Shown here in pieces: positions 32,703 through 40,912 of a DNA stretch of 64,000 nt. A program made the translations under genes and the position numbers. The DNA comes from Actinoallomurus purpureus. Lineage in GTDB: Bacteria > Actinomycetota > Actinomycetes > Streptosporangiales > Streptosporangiaceae. Numbering within the stretch: position 1 is the stretch's first letter; every line of letters starts with the position of its first letter. Location of the stretch: the NCBI RefSeq assembly GCF_024055795.1, contig NZ_JAMXMY010000012.1:124001-188000 (forward strand), read 5' to 3'. A model generated the notes under the pieces. The model was not told the origin of the DNA and did no database searches. It saw nothing but the letters and a program-made list of their open reading frames with translations.

Positions 32703-34502
32703 GTGCCCGGACGCATCGAGGACTACGCGCTCATCGGCGACCTGTTCAGCTGTGCCCTGGTGGGAAGGGACGGCTCCATCGACTGGCTGTGTCTGCCCCG
32801 GTTCGACTCCCCCGCGTGTTTCGCCGGGCTGCTCGGCACGCCCGACAACGGCCGGTGGCAGATCGCGCCGGTCTCCGGCGGCCGGGCGACGCGGCGACGC
32901 TACCGCGGCGACACGCTGATCCTGGAGACCGAGTGGGACACGCCCGACGGCACCGTCCGGGTGGTCGACTTCATGCCGGAACGCGGCGAGGCGGCCGACG
33001 TCGTCCGCATCATCGAGGGCGTGTCGGGCCGGGTGCCCATGCGCCTCGAGCTGAAGCTCCGGTTCGACTACGGGCGGGTCATCCCCTGGATGCGCCGCAT
33101 CGGCGACCACCTCACCGGCACCGCCGGGCCCGACTCGGTGTGGCTGCGCAGTCCGATCGAGCTGGAGGGCCGCGACTTCGCCCACCGCGCGACGTTCGTG
33201 GTCTGTGAGGGCGACTCGCTGCCGTTCGTGTGCACCTGGCACCCCTCGCACCTGCCCGCGCCGCGCGACGTCGACCCGTACGAGGCCCTCGACGGCACCG
33301 AGCGCTTCTGGACCGGCTGGGCGCGGCAGTGCACCTACGACGGCCGGTACCGCGACGCGGTCGTGCGCTCGCTGGCCACGCTCAAGGCGCTCACCTACGA
33401 GCCCACCGGCGGGATGGTCGCGGCGGCGACCACCTCCCTGCCCGAGGACATCGGCGGCGTGCGCAACTGGGACTACCGCTTCTGCTGGCTACGCGACGCG
33501 ACCATGACCCTCGAGGCCCTGCTGCGCAGCGGCTACCGCGACGAGGCGAAGGCCTGGCGGGCCTGGCTGATGCGCGCAGTGGCGGGCACCCCCGAGGATC
33601 TGCAGATCATGTACGGCGTGGCCGGCGAACGCCGGCTGGAGGAGTACGAGCTCGGCTGGCTGCCGGGGTACGAGGACTCCCGGCCGGTCCGCGTCGGCAA
33701 CTCCGCGTCCAAGCAGCTGCAGCTCGACGTCTTCGGCGAGGTCGCCGACGCGCTGTTCCTGGCGCTGAACAGCGGAATCCAGCCCGAGCGGCACGCCTGG
33801 TCCCTGCAGCGCGCGCTGACGGGCTTCCTGGAGGAGCACTGGAGCGACCCGGATGAGGGGCTGTGGGAGGTCCGCGGGCCACGGCGGCAGTTCGTCCACT
33901 CGAAGGTCATGACGTGGGTCGCGGTCGACCGCGCCGTACGGATGATCGAGATGTTCGACCGCGAGGGACCGCTGGACAAGTGGCGGGCGCTGCGCGACGA
34001 CATCCACCGCGAGGTGTGCGCGAAGGGGTTCGACTCCGACCGGGGCACGTTCACCCAGTCCTACGGGTCCAAGGAGCTGGACGCCGCCCTGCTGCTGATC
34101 CCCCGCGTCGGCTTCCTGCCCCCCGACGACCCGCGCGTCGTCGGCACGGTCGAGGCGATCCAGCGGGAGCTCACCGTCGACGGCTTCGTCCAGCGGTACC
34201 AGACCGGCGACGAGCAGCACGAGGTCGACGGCCTGCCGGGCCGCGAGGGCGCGTTCCTCGCCTGCAGCTTCTGGCTCGCTCACGCGCTGCGGCAGATCGG
34301 CCGGGCCGATGAGGCCCGCGAGCTGTTCGAACGCCTGCTGAGCCTGCGCAACGACGTGGGCCTGCTCGCCGAGGAGTACGACCCGCGCCTGCGCCGCCAG
34401 GTCGGCAACTTCCCGCAGGCGTTCAGCCACGTGCCCCTCGTCCTCACCGCCTACGACCTCGACGGCCACGACGGCCTCCGCAGCAGGCGCGCGACCTCCT
34501 GA
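32703..34502 (+). CDS. Glycoside hydrolase family 15 protein (trehalase/glucoamylase-like)
   Basis: A 599-residue GH15 protein with an N-terminal beta-sandwich and a C-terminal (alpha/alpha)6 barrel. Motifs: IEDYALIGDLFSCALVGRDG, then SIDWLCLPRFDSPACFAGLL at the start; GGVRNWDYRFCWLRDATMT near residue 260; and GNSASKQLQLDVFGEVADAL near 330. In mycobacteria, proteins of this type hydrolyse trehalose; others act on maltose or starch ends. The GTG at 32703 lies six bases after GAGGGG and gives the family's normal start; GTG 32700 is the alternative. No signal peptide is present, so it is cytosolic. Confidence 0.9.
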   Translation: MPGRIEDYALIGDLFSCALVGRDGSIDWLCLPRFDSPACFAGLLGTPDNGRWQIAPVSGGRATRRRYRGDTLILETEWDTPDGTVRVVDFMPERGEAADVVRIIEGVSGRVPMRLELKLRFDYGRVIPWMRRIGDHLTGTAGPDSVWLRSPIELEGRDFAHRATFVVCEGDSLPFVCTWHPSHLPAPRDVDPYEALDGTERFWTGWARQCTYDGRYRDAVVRSLATLKALTYEPTGGMVAAATTSLPEDIGGVRNWDYRFCWLRDATMTLEALLRSGYRDEAKAWRAWLMRAVAGTPEDLQIMYGVAGERRLEEYELGWLPGYEDSRPVRVGNSASKQLQLDVFGEVADALFLALNSGIQPERHAWSLQRALTGFLEEHWSDPDEGLWEVRGPRRQFVHSKVMTWVAVDRAVRMIEMFDREGPLDKWRALRDDIHREVCAKGFDSDRGTFTQSYGSKELDAALLLIPRVGFLPPDDPRVVGTVEAIQRELTVDGFVQRYQTGDEQHEVDGLPGREGAFLACSFWLAHALRQIGRADEARELFERLLSLRNDVGLLAEEYDPRLRRQVGNFPQAFSHVPLVLTAYDLDGHDGLRSRRATS

Positions 34503-34586
34503 CCAACGCTCGCGGAGGACGGGATCGCCGAGGGTTCTCGTCGTTCCAGCGACCAACACTCTCGACGATCACGGCAGTGGGCTCTG

Positions 34587-35450
34587 TTAGGGAAGGCTGT
34601 CGAGGAAGCGGAGGAAGTCGGCGGGCAGGGCGAGACGGCCGCCCATGGTGCGGGTCTCCAGCAGGGTCAGGGTGCCGTTCCTACTCCAGAACAACTCGGG
34701 CGTGAGCGAGCCGGGCCCCTCGTCGTAGGCGTTGTGCGCGAAGGCGTGCAGTCGCTCCGCGGTGATCAGCGCGGTGTTCTTGCGGATCGCGCAGGCGGCG
34801 ATCGCGCTCCTGGTGGGGGCGACGGCGAGGGCGCCGTACGGCCCGGGGTCGAGGTAGGCGTCCAGCCAGAGCAGGTGCGTGGCGGCGTAGAACGTCTGCC
34901 CCTCCAGCACCCGGATGCCGGTGTCGTCGATGACGTCGCACTCCAGCGGGCCGTCGGCGCGCACGCCCTCCCGCCCGACGGCGAACAGTTCGTCGGCCGT
35001 GACCGGCCACGTCATGGCGTCGTCGGTGACGATCGTGCGCACGGTCGTGGGGGTGTCGGCGACGATCGCCTCGATGAGCCCGGGCGCGAACGGCCGGCAG
35101 ATGAGGCGGCCGGTGCGGGCCTCGGCCGGGTAGACACGAGCCCGCAGCAGCCCCCGCACCAGCGGGAAGTCGCGCAGGTCGAGCGGCTCCTCGATGGCGG
35201 TGATGATGGTGCCGACGTGGTCGGCCACCAGCGCGGGCCAGTCGTCGCGGGGCACCTGCCTGGCCAGTTGGCGCAGGTTGCGCATGCCGATGTGGAGGCG
35301 CTGCGGGCCGTCCAGGAGCATCGCGTCGTTCTGGACGGGGCGGCAGCCGTAGCCGTGGCTCTCGGCGACCAGCACGACGAGCGAGTCGAGTGCCTGGTCG
35401 TCTCCGCCGGCCGGTGCGGGCCGGTGGTCGCGGCGTTCGAAGGTCGTCAT
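34587..35450 (-). CDS. Conserved hypothetical protein
   Basis: A 287-residue soluble protein I do not recognise. It has no signal peptide or membrane segment. The N-terminal third is Leu/Arg-rich (RLHIGMRNLRQLARQVPRDD). A central part includes GLIEAIVADTPTTVRTIVTD, and the C-terminal part includes TFYAATHLLWLDAYLDPGPY and IRKNTALITAERLHAFAHNA. The ATG overlaps the stop of the upstream S66 peptidase gene by ATGA, so it is coupled to it; GGGGGGG precedes it. Context suggests a cell-wall or peptide link, but this is only positional. Confidence 0.75.
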   Translation of the reverse strand: MTTFERRDHRPAPAGGDDQALDSLVVLVAESHGYGCRPVQNDAMLLDGPQRLHIGMRNLRQLARQVPRDDWPALVADHVGTIITAIEEPLDLRDFPLVRGLLRARVYPAEARTGRLICRPFAPGLIEAIVADTPTTVRTIVTDDAMTWPVTADELFAVGREGVRADGPLECDVIDDTGIRVLEGQTFYAATHLLWLDAYLDPGPYGALAVAPTRSAIAACAIRKNTALITAERLHAFAHNAYDEGPGSLTPELFWSRNGTLTLLETRTMGGRLALPADFLRFLDSLP

Positions 35451-36403
35451 GGTGTCCCCCCCGCGAAGGCGCCCGGAGGTCCGGTGCGCCGCCCCCGGGC
35501 GTCCGGCGCACCCGGATGAAGTACGAGCGCGTCCGCGTCGAGCAGGACCGGAACGCCCAGCCGGATGGTGAGCTGCCGTGGGCCGTGCCCGACCGGTACG
35601 CCCGCGAGGATCGGCACGCCGAGCGGGCCGAGCCGGTCGGCGAACACCGCGTCGAGGTCGCCGCATCCGGTCCAGGTGCCGAGGACGACGCCCGTGACGC
35701 CGTCGAACCAGCCGGCCTGGCGGAGCTGAGTGAGCATGCGGTCGACGCGGTAGGGCGCCTCACGGACGTCCTCGAGGAAGGCGATGCGGCCGGCGGCCGG
35801 CTCCGGGGCGTACGGCGTGGCGAGCAGGGAGGTCAGCAGGGAGAGGTTCCCGCCGGTCAGGGCGCCGGTGGCGCGGCCGCCGCGCAGCGCGTGCGTGCCG
35901 GAGACGGGCGCTCCCCGGTCGAAGAGGCCCGCCCGCAGGTGGGCGACCGCCTCCGGCTCGCCGTCGGCGATCAGTGAGGCGACCATCGGGCCGAACGAGG
36001 TGGCCACTCCGAGCCGCCGTCCGAACGCGACGTGCAGGGCCGTGATGTCGCTGGATCCGTGCAGGAGCTTGGGGGTCGCGCGGCCGAGCGCGGTCCAGTC
36101 GAGATGGTCGAGGACCCGCGCGGCGCCGTACCCGCCGCGGGCGCACAGGACCGCCGCGATCCGCGGATCGCACCATGCCCGCTGCAGGTCGGCCGCGCGG
36201 TCGGCGTCGGCGCCGGCGAGATAGGGCAGGCCCGGAGCACTGTCCAGCGCGTGCTCGCCGAAGGTGACCTCGAGGCCGAGACCCCGCAGCACCTTGGCAC
36301 CGCGCTCGAGGCGGTCGGGGTCGACCGGACCGCTGGGGGCGACGACGGCGACCCGATCCCCGGCATGAAGGGACGATGGCTGACCGCCCCCGGGGTCGCG
36401 CAT
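35447..36403 (-). CDS. S66 family LD-carboxypeptidase-like protein
   Basis: A 318-residue serine peptidase of family S66 (LdcA/MccF). The protein starts with AGDRVAVVAPSGPVDPDRL and continues to AVLCARGGYGAARVLDHLDW. The nucleophile Ser is in LLHGSSDITALH near residue 108, the catalytic Glu in FLEDVREAPYRVDRML, and His in VPVGHGPRQLTIRLG. Members either trim the last D-Ala from peptidoglycan tetrapeptides in recycling or cleave modified peptide antibiotics; these cannot be told apart here. AAGGAGGGG precedes the ATG. It is coupled to the hypothetical gene downstream. Confidence 0.9.
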   Translation of the reverse strand: MRDPGGGQPSSLHAGDRVAVVAPSGPVDPDRLERGAKVLRGLGLEVTFGEHALDSAPGLPYLAGADADRAADLQRAWCDPRIAAVLCARGGYGAARVLDHLDWTALGRATPKLLHGSSDITALHVAFGRRLGVATSFGPMVASLIADGEPEAVAHLRAGLFDRGAPVSGTHALRGGRATGALTGGNLSLLTSLLATPYAPEPAAGRIAFLEDVREAPYRVDRMLTQLRQAGWFDGVTGVVLGTWTGCGDLDAVFADRLGPLGVPILAGVPVGHGPRQLTIRLGVPVLLDADALVLHPGAPDARGRRTGPPGAFAGGTP

Positions 36404-36625
36404 CCGCCCCTCCTTGTTATGTGCTGCGTCAGAGCATGGCACCAACAACCCCCGCAGCGGAAGAGGTCAGGTGTCGCGCGCCCGAGCCTTCGACGTCGAC
36501 TCGCTCCTGACACCGTGCGGTCAGAACCTCCCCGATCGGCTCGCGGATCACGCGGTCGGCCAGATGATCATACGGCGTCTCCCGCCTCCGCACGATCGCG
36601 AATCCGCCTCACGTCCGGCCGCCGG
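36404..36625. other. Gap without recognisable gene
   Basis: Between the S66 peptidase start and the MarR fragment I see no convincing coding frame, RNA or repeat. It probably contains the S66 operon promoter and decayed DNA. Confidence 0.4.
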
Positions 36626-36841
36626 TCACTCCCCGGCCGCACCTTCCGGAAGGCCGGCGGTCCCGCCCTCGATCAGCCCGTCGAGGAGCTTGCGCAGCAG
36701 TTCGGTGAGCTGGTCGCGCTCGGCCGGACTCAGGTGTCCGATCAGGTCGTCCTCGTGCCGGAGCAGCCGTTCGACGCTGCCCTCGATCAGCCCGTGCCCG
36801 GCGTCGGTGAGTTCGACGCGGAGCGTACGGCCTCCGGGGCT
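36626..36841 (-). pseudogene. C-terminal fragment of a MarR family regulator
   Basis: The frame GGRTLRVELTDAGHGLIEGS, then ERLLRHEDDLIGHLSPAERD and LTELLRKLLDGL, is the wing and dimerisation helix of a MarR protein. The helix-turn-helix and N-terminus are missing. The homology stops at about 36841, and within 20 bases the opposite strand begins to encode an SDR C-terminus. The fragment is best explained by a deletion junction. Confidence 0.6.
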
Positions 36842-36857
36842 GCGGACCGCGCGGACG

Positions 36858-36917
36858 GCCGGGCATGTCACCGGCCAGGTGATCCACGTCAACGGCGGCG
36901 CGCTCCTGGGCCGCTGA
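36858..36917 (+). pseudogene. C-terminal fragment of a short-chain dehydrogenase
   Basis: The last 19 codons before TGA read AGHVTGQVIHVNGGALLGR, the characteristic SDR C-terminus (usually s-x-x-v-T-G-q-x-i-x-V-d-G-G). No SDR sequence precedes it; the MarR fragment on the other strand lies immediately upstream. It is a remnant, 43 bases before the intact SDR gene at 36961, whose own C-terminus is a different sequence (ISGATLPVDGGLLAG). Confidence 0.65.
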
Positions 36918-36960
36918 CCGCGCCGTCGGCCGCCGGAGGGCCGTCATGCATGATCGGGGG

Positions 36961-37716
36961 ATGCGATTCTCAGGACGTGTGGTGGTCGTGACCGGCGCGG
37001 GAGCGGGGATCGGGCAGGCGATCGCCCTGCGGTTCGGCGCGGAGGGCGCCCAGGTCGTCGTCGCCGACCTGGACGCCGCGAGCGCCGAGCGCACGGCCCG
37101 TGACATTCCCGGCGCCCGGGCGGTCGCCGTCGACGTGACCGACCGCGCGAGCGTCCGGGCCGCCCTGGCGGACACCCCCGTGGACGTCCTCGTCAACAAC
37201 GCCGGAGGCGCGACCGACGCCTCGTTCGAGGAACTCTCCGACGAGTTCTGGGACCGGGACGTCGACCTGTGCCTGAAGGGCACGTTCCTGTGCACGCAGG
37301 CCGTCCTGCCGACGATGCTGCGGCGGGGTGGGGGCGCCATCGTCAACGTCGCCTCGGTCAACGGCATCGTCCACGTCGGCAACGAGGCCTACAGCGCGGC
37401 GAAGGCGGGCGTCCTCAGCCTCACCCGCAGCGTCGCGGTGCGCTACGGCCCGGCCGGGATCCGCTGCAACGCGGTCGCGCCCGGAACCATCCGCACCGGC
37501 AGCTGGGACGAGCGCGAACGGCGCAGCCCGGGCGTCCTCGACCGGGTCGCCGGCTGGTATCCCCTGCGCCGGGTCGGCGCCCCGGACGACGTCGCCGCCG
37601 CCGTCCTGTTCCTGGCCTCGGACGAGGCCGCCTGGATCAGCGGGGCGACGCTGCCCGTGGACGGCGGCCTGCTGGCGGGCAACCAGCGCATGACCGACGA
37701 CATCATGGGCGACTGA
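36961..37716 (+). CDS. Short-chain dehydrogenase/reductase
   Basis: A 251-residue classical SDR. The cofactor motif is VVTGAGAGIGQAIALRFG (TGxxxGxG) and the acidic residue in VVVADLDA favours NAD. The sequence then has LVNNAGGATD, catalytic Ser in IVNVASVNG, and the Y-x3-K pair in EAYSAAKAG. The C-terminal substrate loop ends WISGATLPVDGG. The ATG lies about 40 bases after the SDR remnant. The substrate is unknown; a glycoside hydrolase gene follows on the same strand after 170 bases. Confidence 0.92.
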   Translation: MRFSGRVVVVTGAGAGIGQAIALRFGAEGAQVVVADLDAASAERTARDIPGARAVAVDVTDRASVRAALADTPVDVLVNNAGGATDASFEELSDEFWDRDVDLCLKGTFLCTQAVLPTMLRRGGGAIVNVASVNGIVHVGNEAYSAAKAGVLSLTRSVAVRYGPAGIRCNAVAPGTIRTGSWDERERRSPGVLDRVAGWYPLRRVGAPDDVAAAVLFLASDEAAWISGATLPVDGGLLAGNQRMTDDIMGD

Positions 37717-37885
37717 GCTCCGGCTGCCACCGGGTTCGTCCGGGAGCGCCGCCGACGCCCCGGCCCGGGACCTGGCAGGGCGCTGTTCCACAATCGGAGG
37801 AGGAGCTCGCAGCCGCCCGCCGAGGCGGGCCTCAGCACGGGGAGGAGGCGCGCCCCCGCGCCGCGAGCGGGGCGCGCGGAGGGCC

Positions 37886-39007
37886 ATGAAGCACTCGAGC
37901 AGACCGATCACCCGGCGGGACGCGATCCGCGCCGGCCTCACCGTCGCGGCGTTCGGACCGGCGTGCGCCGCCGTCGCCGGGACGCGAACGCCGTCCCCGA
38001 ACCTGACGCCGGAGCAACAGGCCGGGCAACGCGTGATCTTCTCCTACTCGGGCCTGGCCGTGCCGGCCGCGCTGCTCGAGCAGATCCAGGCCGGCACGGC
38101 GGCGGGCGTCATCTTCTTCGCCGACAACGTGTCCGGCCTGGACCAGATCACCTCGGTCACCCGACGACTGCAGGCCGCGCGGCGGGCGGGCCCGGCACCG
38201 GCTCCGCTCCTGCTGATGACCGACCAGGAAGGCGGCAGGATACGGCGGTTGCCGGGCGGTCCCGTCGTCTCGCAGAAGGAGGTCGGCCTGGCGTCCGACC
38301 CCGCCGCGGCAGCGGCCCGAGCCGGTGAGGACGCCGGTCGGCTGCTCGCGGGCGTCGGCATGAACGTCAATCTCGCTCCGGTCCTGGACGTCCACCGCGC
38401 GGAGGGCGACTTCGCCGACCGGCTGGGGCGTTCGTACAGCACGGATCCGGCCGTCTGCGGGCGTCTGGGCGCCGCCTTCGTCACAGCACAGCAGCGGGCC
38501 GGGGTCGCGGCCACCGTCAAGCACTTCCCCGGGCTGGGCGCGGCCGGCGCGAGCGAGAACACCGACCTGAGGACCGTCACGCTCGATGTCCCCCAAGCCG
38601 TGTTGCGCAGCGTCGACGAACCGCCCTACGCTCCGGCCATCGCGGCGGGCGTCAGGCTCGTCATGCCGTCCTGGGCCGTCTACCCGGCGCTCGACCCGGC
38701 CCGGCCCGCCGGCCTGTCCCCGGCCGTCCTTGCCGAGGAGCTCCGTGGCCGGCTCGGATTCCGGGGCGTCACCGTGAGCGACGCCATCAACGCCGGGGCG
38801 CTGCGGGCGTTCGGCTCGTATCCGCAGCGGGCGGTCGCCGCGGCGCGGGCCGGCATGGACCTCATCCTCGTCTGTTCCCAGCGGGTCGCGGACGGGCAGG
38901 CGGTCGTCTCCGGCCTCGCCGAGGCCCTCCGCGGCGGACGGCTGGACCAGGGTGGGTTCGACGCCGCGCGGACCCGGGTCACGAACCTGCGCAACGGGTC
39001 CGGGTGA
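37886..39007 (+). CDS. Glycoside hydrolase family 3 protein (NagZ-like), Tat-exported
   Basis: A 373-residue GH3 N-terminal-domain enzyme. The N-terminus SSRPITRRDAIRAGLTVAAF is a twin-arginine signal. Family motifs: LLMTDQEGGRIRRLPGG near residue 110, NLAPVLDVHR, VKHFPGLGAAGASENTD (the usual KHFPGHG...D loop, with Leu replacing the His at this spot), and the nucleophile Asp in VTVSDAINAGAL near residue 297. NagZ enzymes remove N-acetylglucosamine from peptidoglycan fragments using a loop His-Asp pair; the substituted loop His may change or reduce activity. It is a single-domain, exported enzyme. Confidence 0.88.
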   Translation: MKHSSRPITRRDAIRAGLTVAAFGPACAAVAGTRTPSPNLTPEQQAGQRVIFSYSGLAVPAALLEQIQAGTAAGVIFFADNVSGLDQITSVTRRLQAARRAGPAPAPLLLMTDQEGGRIRRLPGGPVVSQKEVGLASDPAAAAARAGEDAGRLLAGVGMNVNLAPVLDVHRAEGDFADRLGRSYSTDPAVCGRLGAAFVTAQQRAGVAATVKHFPGLGAAGASENTDLRTVTLDVPQAVLRSVDEPPYAPAIAAGVRLVMPSWAVYPALDPARPAGLSPAVLAEELRGRLGFRGVTVSDAINAGALRAFGSYPQRAVAAARAGMDLILVCSQRVADGQAVVSGLAEALRGGRLDQGGFDAARTRVTNLRNGSG

Positions 39008-39176
39008 GTGCGCGCGGCGCGCGGCATTTGGATCATGTGCTTGCAGCAAAATCCATGTTCCTGGCACTACCATCCGATGTGTCCGTCAACCGGTCGTGGG
39101 CACGGCCGACGCATCCGGAGAGAGGCCCCATGAGTGGCGATCAGGGCGATGGCGACCTGACCGGGATGGCAGACTT

Positions 39177-40088
39177 ATGGGACCCATGCGCACGACGTCC
39201 CCCCACATCCTGGTGGTCAACGGCACGAAGGTCCGTCGCCCGGTCTTCATCCTGGGCGCACCCCACTCGGGCACGGACCTCCTCGCGCGTGCCCTCAGGC
39301 GCTCCACCGCCTTCCACCTGACGATGGGACGCCCCGGTGTCGTCCGCACGGTGTACGCCTTCGCCCGGCGCCCCTCGATCGCCAGTGAACAAGGGCAGGG
39401 TGCGGCGCGGGTGCTCCGCGACGCGTACGCGCACACCTGGCAGGTCACCCGGGAGGGCTGTGGCGAGTGCCCGGCCGACTGCCGGGAGCTCGGCCGGGTG
39501 GGAGCCGACGGCACCTGCGCCGACCTGCGGGGCGTCCAGCGCTTCGCCGACGCCACCCCGGACCTGATCTACAGCACGGACGTGCTCCTGGACGCCTTCC
39601 CCGACGCGCAGCTGATCCAGATCATCCGGGACGGCCGGGACGCCGTCGCCGGGATGCTCACCGACGAACGCTGCCTGGCCTGGTTCCGGCCCGGTTTCGC
39701 CAACCTCGACGAGGTGTTCCCGAACCCCTTCTTCGGCGTGGAGGACGTCACCGAGCGCGTCCGCTGGCCGCGCGCCGGGGTGGCGGTCAAGTGCGCGCTG
39801 CGCTGGCGGGGGTCGATCCGGCTCAGCGCCCGGCTCCGGGCCCAGACTCCCGAGGAGCAGTTGCTCACGGTCCGCTACGAGGAGCTGGTGGCCCGGCCCC
39901 GGGAGGTCGTCTCCGCCGTGTCCGACTACCTCGGTCAGCGGATCTCCCGCACCGCGCTGTACGGCATCCACGACGGGGGCGTGGGCCGGTGGCAGGAGGA
40001 GCTGACGCCAAAGCAGGTCACCCAGGTGGAGAAGATCGCCGGGGCGGAGCTCAACCGTCTCGGATACCGGCTCAGCGACCGGTCATAG
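39177..40088 (+). CDS. Sulfotransferase family protein
   Basis: A 303-residue PAPS-dependent sulfotransferase-like protein. The 5'-phosphosulfate loop is FILGAPHSGTDLLARAL near residue 22. The 3'-phosphate motif is LIQIIRDGRDAVAGML near 145. Near the C-terminus are LLTVRYEELVARPREVVSAV and YLGQRISRTALYG. An unusual Cys-rich insert (EGCGECPADCRELG) sits at residues ~97-110 and could bind a metal or form disulfides. The ATG at 39177 is chosen for its GGGATGG upstream; ATG 39186 is also possible. The acceptor substrate is unknown. Confidence 0.82.
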   Translation: MGPMRTTSPHILVVNGTKVRRPVFILGAPHSGTDLLARALRRSTAFHLTMGRPGVVRTVYAFARRPSIASEQGQGAARVLRDAYAHTWQVTREGCGECPADCRELGRVGADGTCADLRGVQRFADATPDLIYSTDVLLDAFPDAQLIQIIRDGRDAVAGMLTDERCLAWFRPGFANLDEVFPNPFFGVEDVTERVRWPRAGVAVKCALRWRGSIRLSARLRAQTPEEQLLTVRYEELVARPREVVSAVSDYLGQRISRTALYGIHDGGVGRWQEELTPKQVTQVEKIAGAELNRLGYRLSDRS

Positions 40089-40197
40089 CCGTCGTCGCGC
40101 GCCCGCGTTCGGCGTACCGCCAGCCGATCGCCAGTCCGGCCGCGCCGCACCCGACGACGAGAGCGGTCATCCGCCTGACTCCGCGCCTGTTCTTCAC
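40072..40197 (-). CDS. Small single-span membrane protein
   Basis: A 41-residue frame: a basic start (MKNRRGVRRMT), one hydrophobic helix (ALVVGCGAAGLAIGWRYAE) and a short polar tail. The GTG at 40197 has GGAGGA seven bases upstream, part of the palindrome TCCTCCGGAGGA. The 3' end overlaps the sulfotransferase 3' end by 17 bases on the opposite strand. Positive-inside topology and a good ribosome binding site support a real small gene. Function unknown. Confidence 0.5.
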   Translation of the reverse strand: MKNRRGVRRMTALVVGCGAAGLAIGWRYAERGRATTAMTGR

Positions 40198-40215
40198 CTA
40201 GTCCTCCGGAGGATG

Positions 40216-40296
40216 CCCCGGCCTTCAGGCCGGGGAGGAATCCGGACTCCGTCAGGAGCGGCCCGGCGTAGCCGGGACGGCCTGAGAACAGAGTCC
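40216..40296. other. Nested hairpins, candidate structured RNA or IS200/IS605-type end
   Basis: First, CCCCGGCC-TTCA-GGCCGGGG (40216-40235) is a perfect 8-base stem followed by AGGAATCC. Second, 40244-40296 folds as three stacked stems: GGACTC/GAGTCC outside, TCAGG/CCTGA in the middle, CCCGGC-GTA-GCCGGG inside. The first hairpin with its TTCA loop and the AGGA that follows resembles the right end / omega-RNA region of IS200/IS605 (TnpB) elements, but no tnpA or tnpB frame is present. On the minus strand it would be the 5' leader of the small membrane protein gene. Confidence 0.5.
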
Positions 40297-40382
40297 GCCG
40301 ACAATGACGATTCGCCGCCTGGTCCACACTCTCCCGAACGCGCGAAGGCGGCGTGGCCATGAGGATGCGCTCAGGTGAAGCC

Positions 40383-40414
40383 CCGCGGACGCACGTCCGC
40401 GGCCTCGGGAGGCC
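40383..40414 (-). terminator. Double hairpin after the lipoprotein gene
   Basis: CCGCGGAC-N4-GTCCGCGG (40383-40402) is followed by GGCCTC-GG-GAGGCC (40401-40414). Both lie 50-80 bases past the stop of the minus-strand lipoprotein gene, with no other gene between. Confidence 0.5.
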
Positions 40415-40464
40415 GCAGGTCCGGCCTCGGTGCGCCGGCGTCCCGGGCGTGCGGCGTGGGAAGG

Positions 40465-40887
40465 TCAGTCCCCGTCGGGGATGTCGCGCAGGACGTCGCC
40501 GCCCGAGCGTTCGATACCGTCACCGGACCTCAGGACGTTGTCGCCCGACCGGTCGATGTCGTCGCCGGACCGCTGGACACAGCGCACCGAGACGCCGTGG
40601 CCGGGCTCGTGGAGGGTGGCGCATCCGCTCTCGGGCCGCGCCGGTGGCCGCCGCGGGAGCGCCGGGACGTCGCGGGCGACCTTGTCCCTGACCCCCGGCG
40701 GCCCCGGCCGAGGCTCCCGGCCCGCGCGGCGGCCCGGCCCGGGGCTCACGTGGCGGGCGTCTGCCTGGGCGGTCCGGGGATGGGAGAGGTTCACGTCGTG
40801 ATCCGCCGGCCCGGTGCCCTGGCGGCATCCGGCAAGCCCCAGCGCGGCTCCCAACACCGCGCCCGCCATGGCGAGCGAACGTCTCAT
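40465..40887 (-). CDS. Small lipoprotein with C-terminal heptad repeats
   Basis: A 140-residue protein. The signal peptide ends in the lipobox LGLAGC (Cys20), so it is a lipid-anchored surface protein. The middle is Pro/Arg-rich. The tail has four tandem 7-residue units of the form RSGDxxx: RSGDDID, RSGDNVL, RSGDGIE, RSGGDVL, then RDIPDGD. With alternating acidic and basic residues and hydrophobics spaced by seven, these could form a small coiled coil or bind metal. GGGGGG lies upstream of the ATG. It follows the hypothetical gene at 40913 after 25 bases, so they are probably co-transcribed. I do not recognise the family. Confidence 0.65.
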   Translation of the reverse strand: MRRSLAMAGAVLGAALGLAGCRQGTGPADHDVNLSHPRTAQADARHVSPGPGRRAGREPRPGPPGVRDKVARDVPALPRRPPARPESGCATLHEPGHGVSVRCVQRSGDDIDRSGDNVLRSGDGIERSGGDVLRDIPDGD

Positions 40888-40912
40888 CTCGTCCCCCCGA
40901 TCCGCGTCCCGC

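Noticed and set aside
40298-40464. tnpB or transposase gene beside the IS605-like hairpin
   Set aside because: No frame on either strand within 2 kb shows TnpA HUH or TnpB RuvC motifs.
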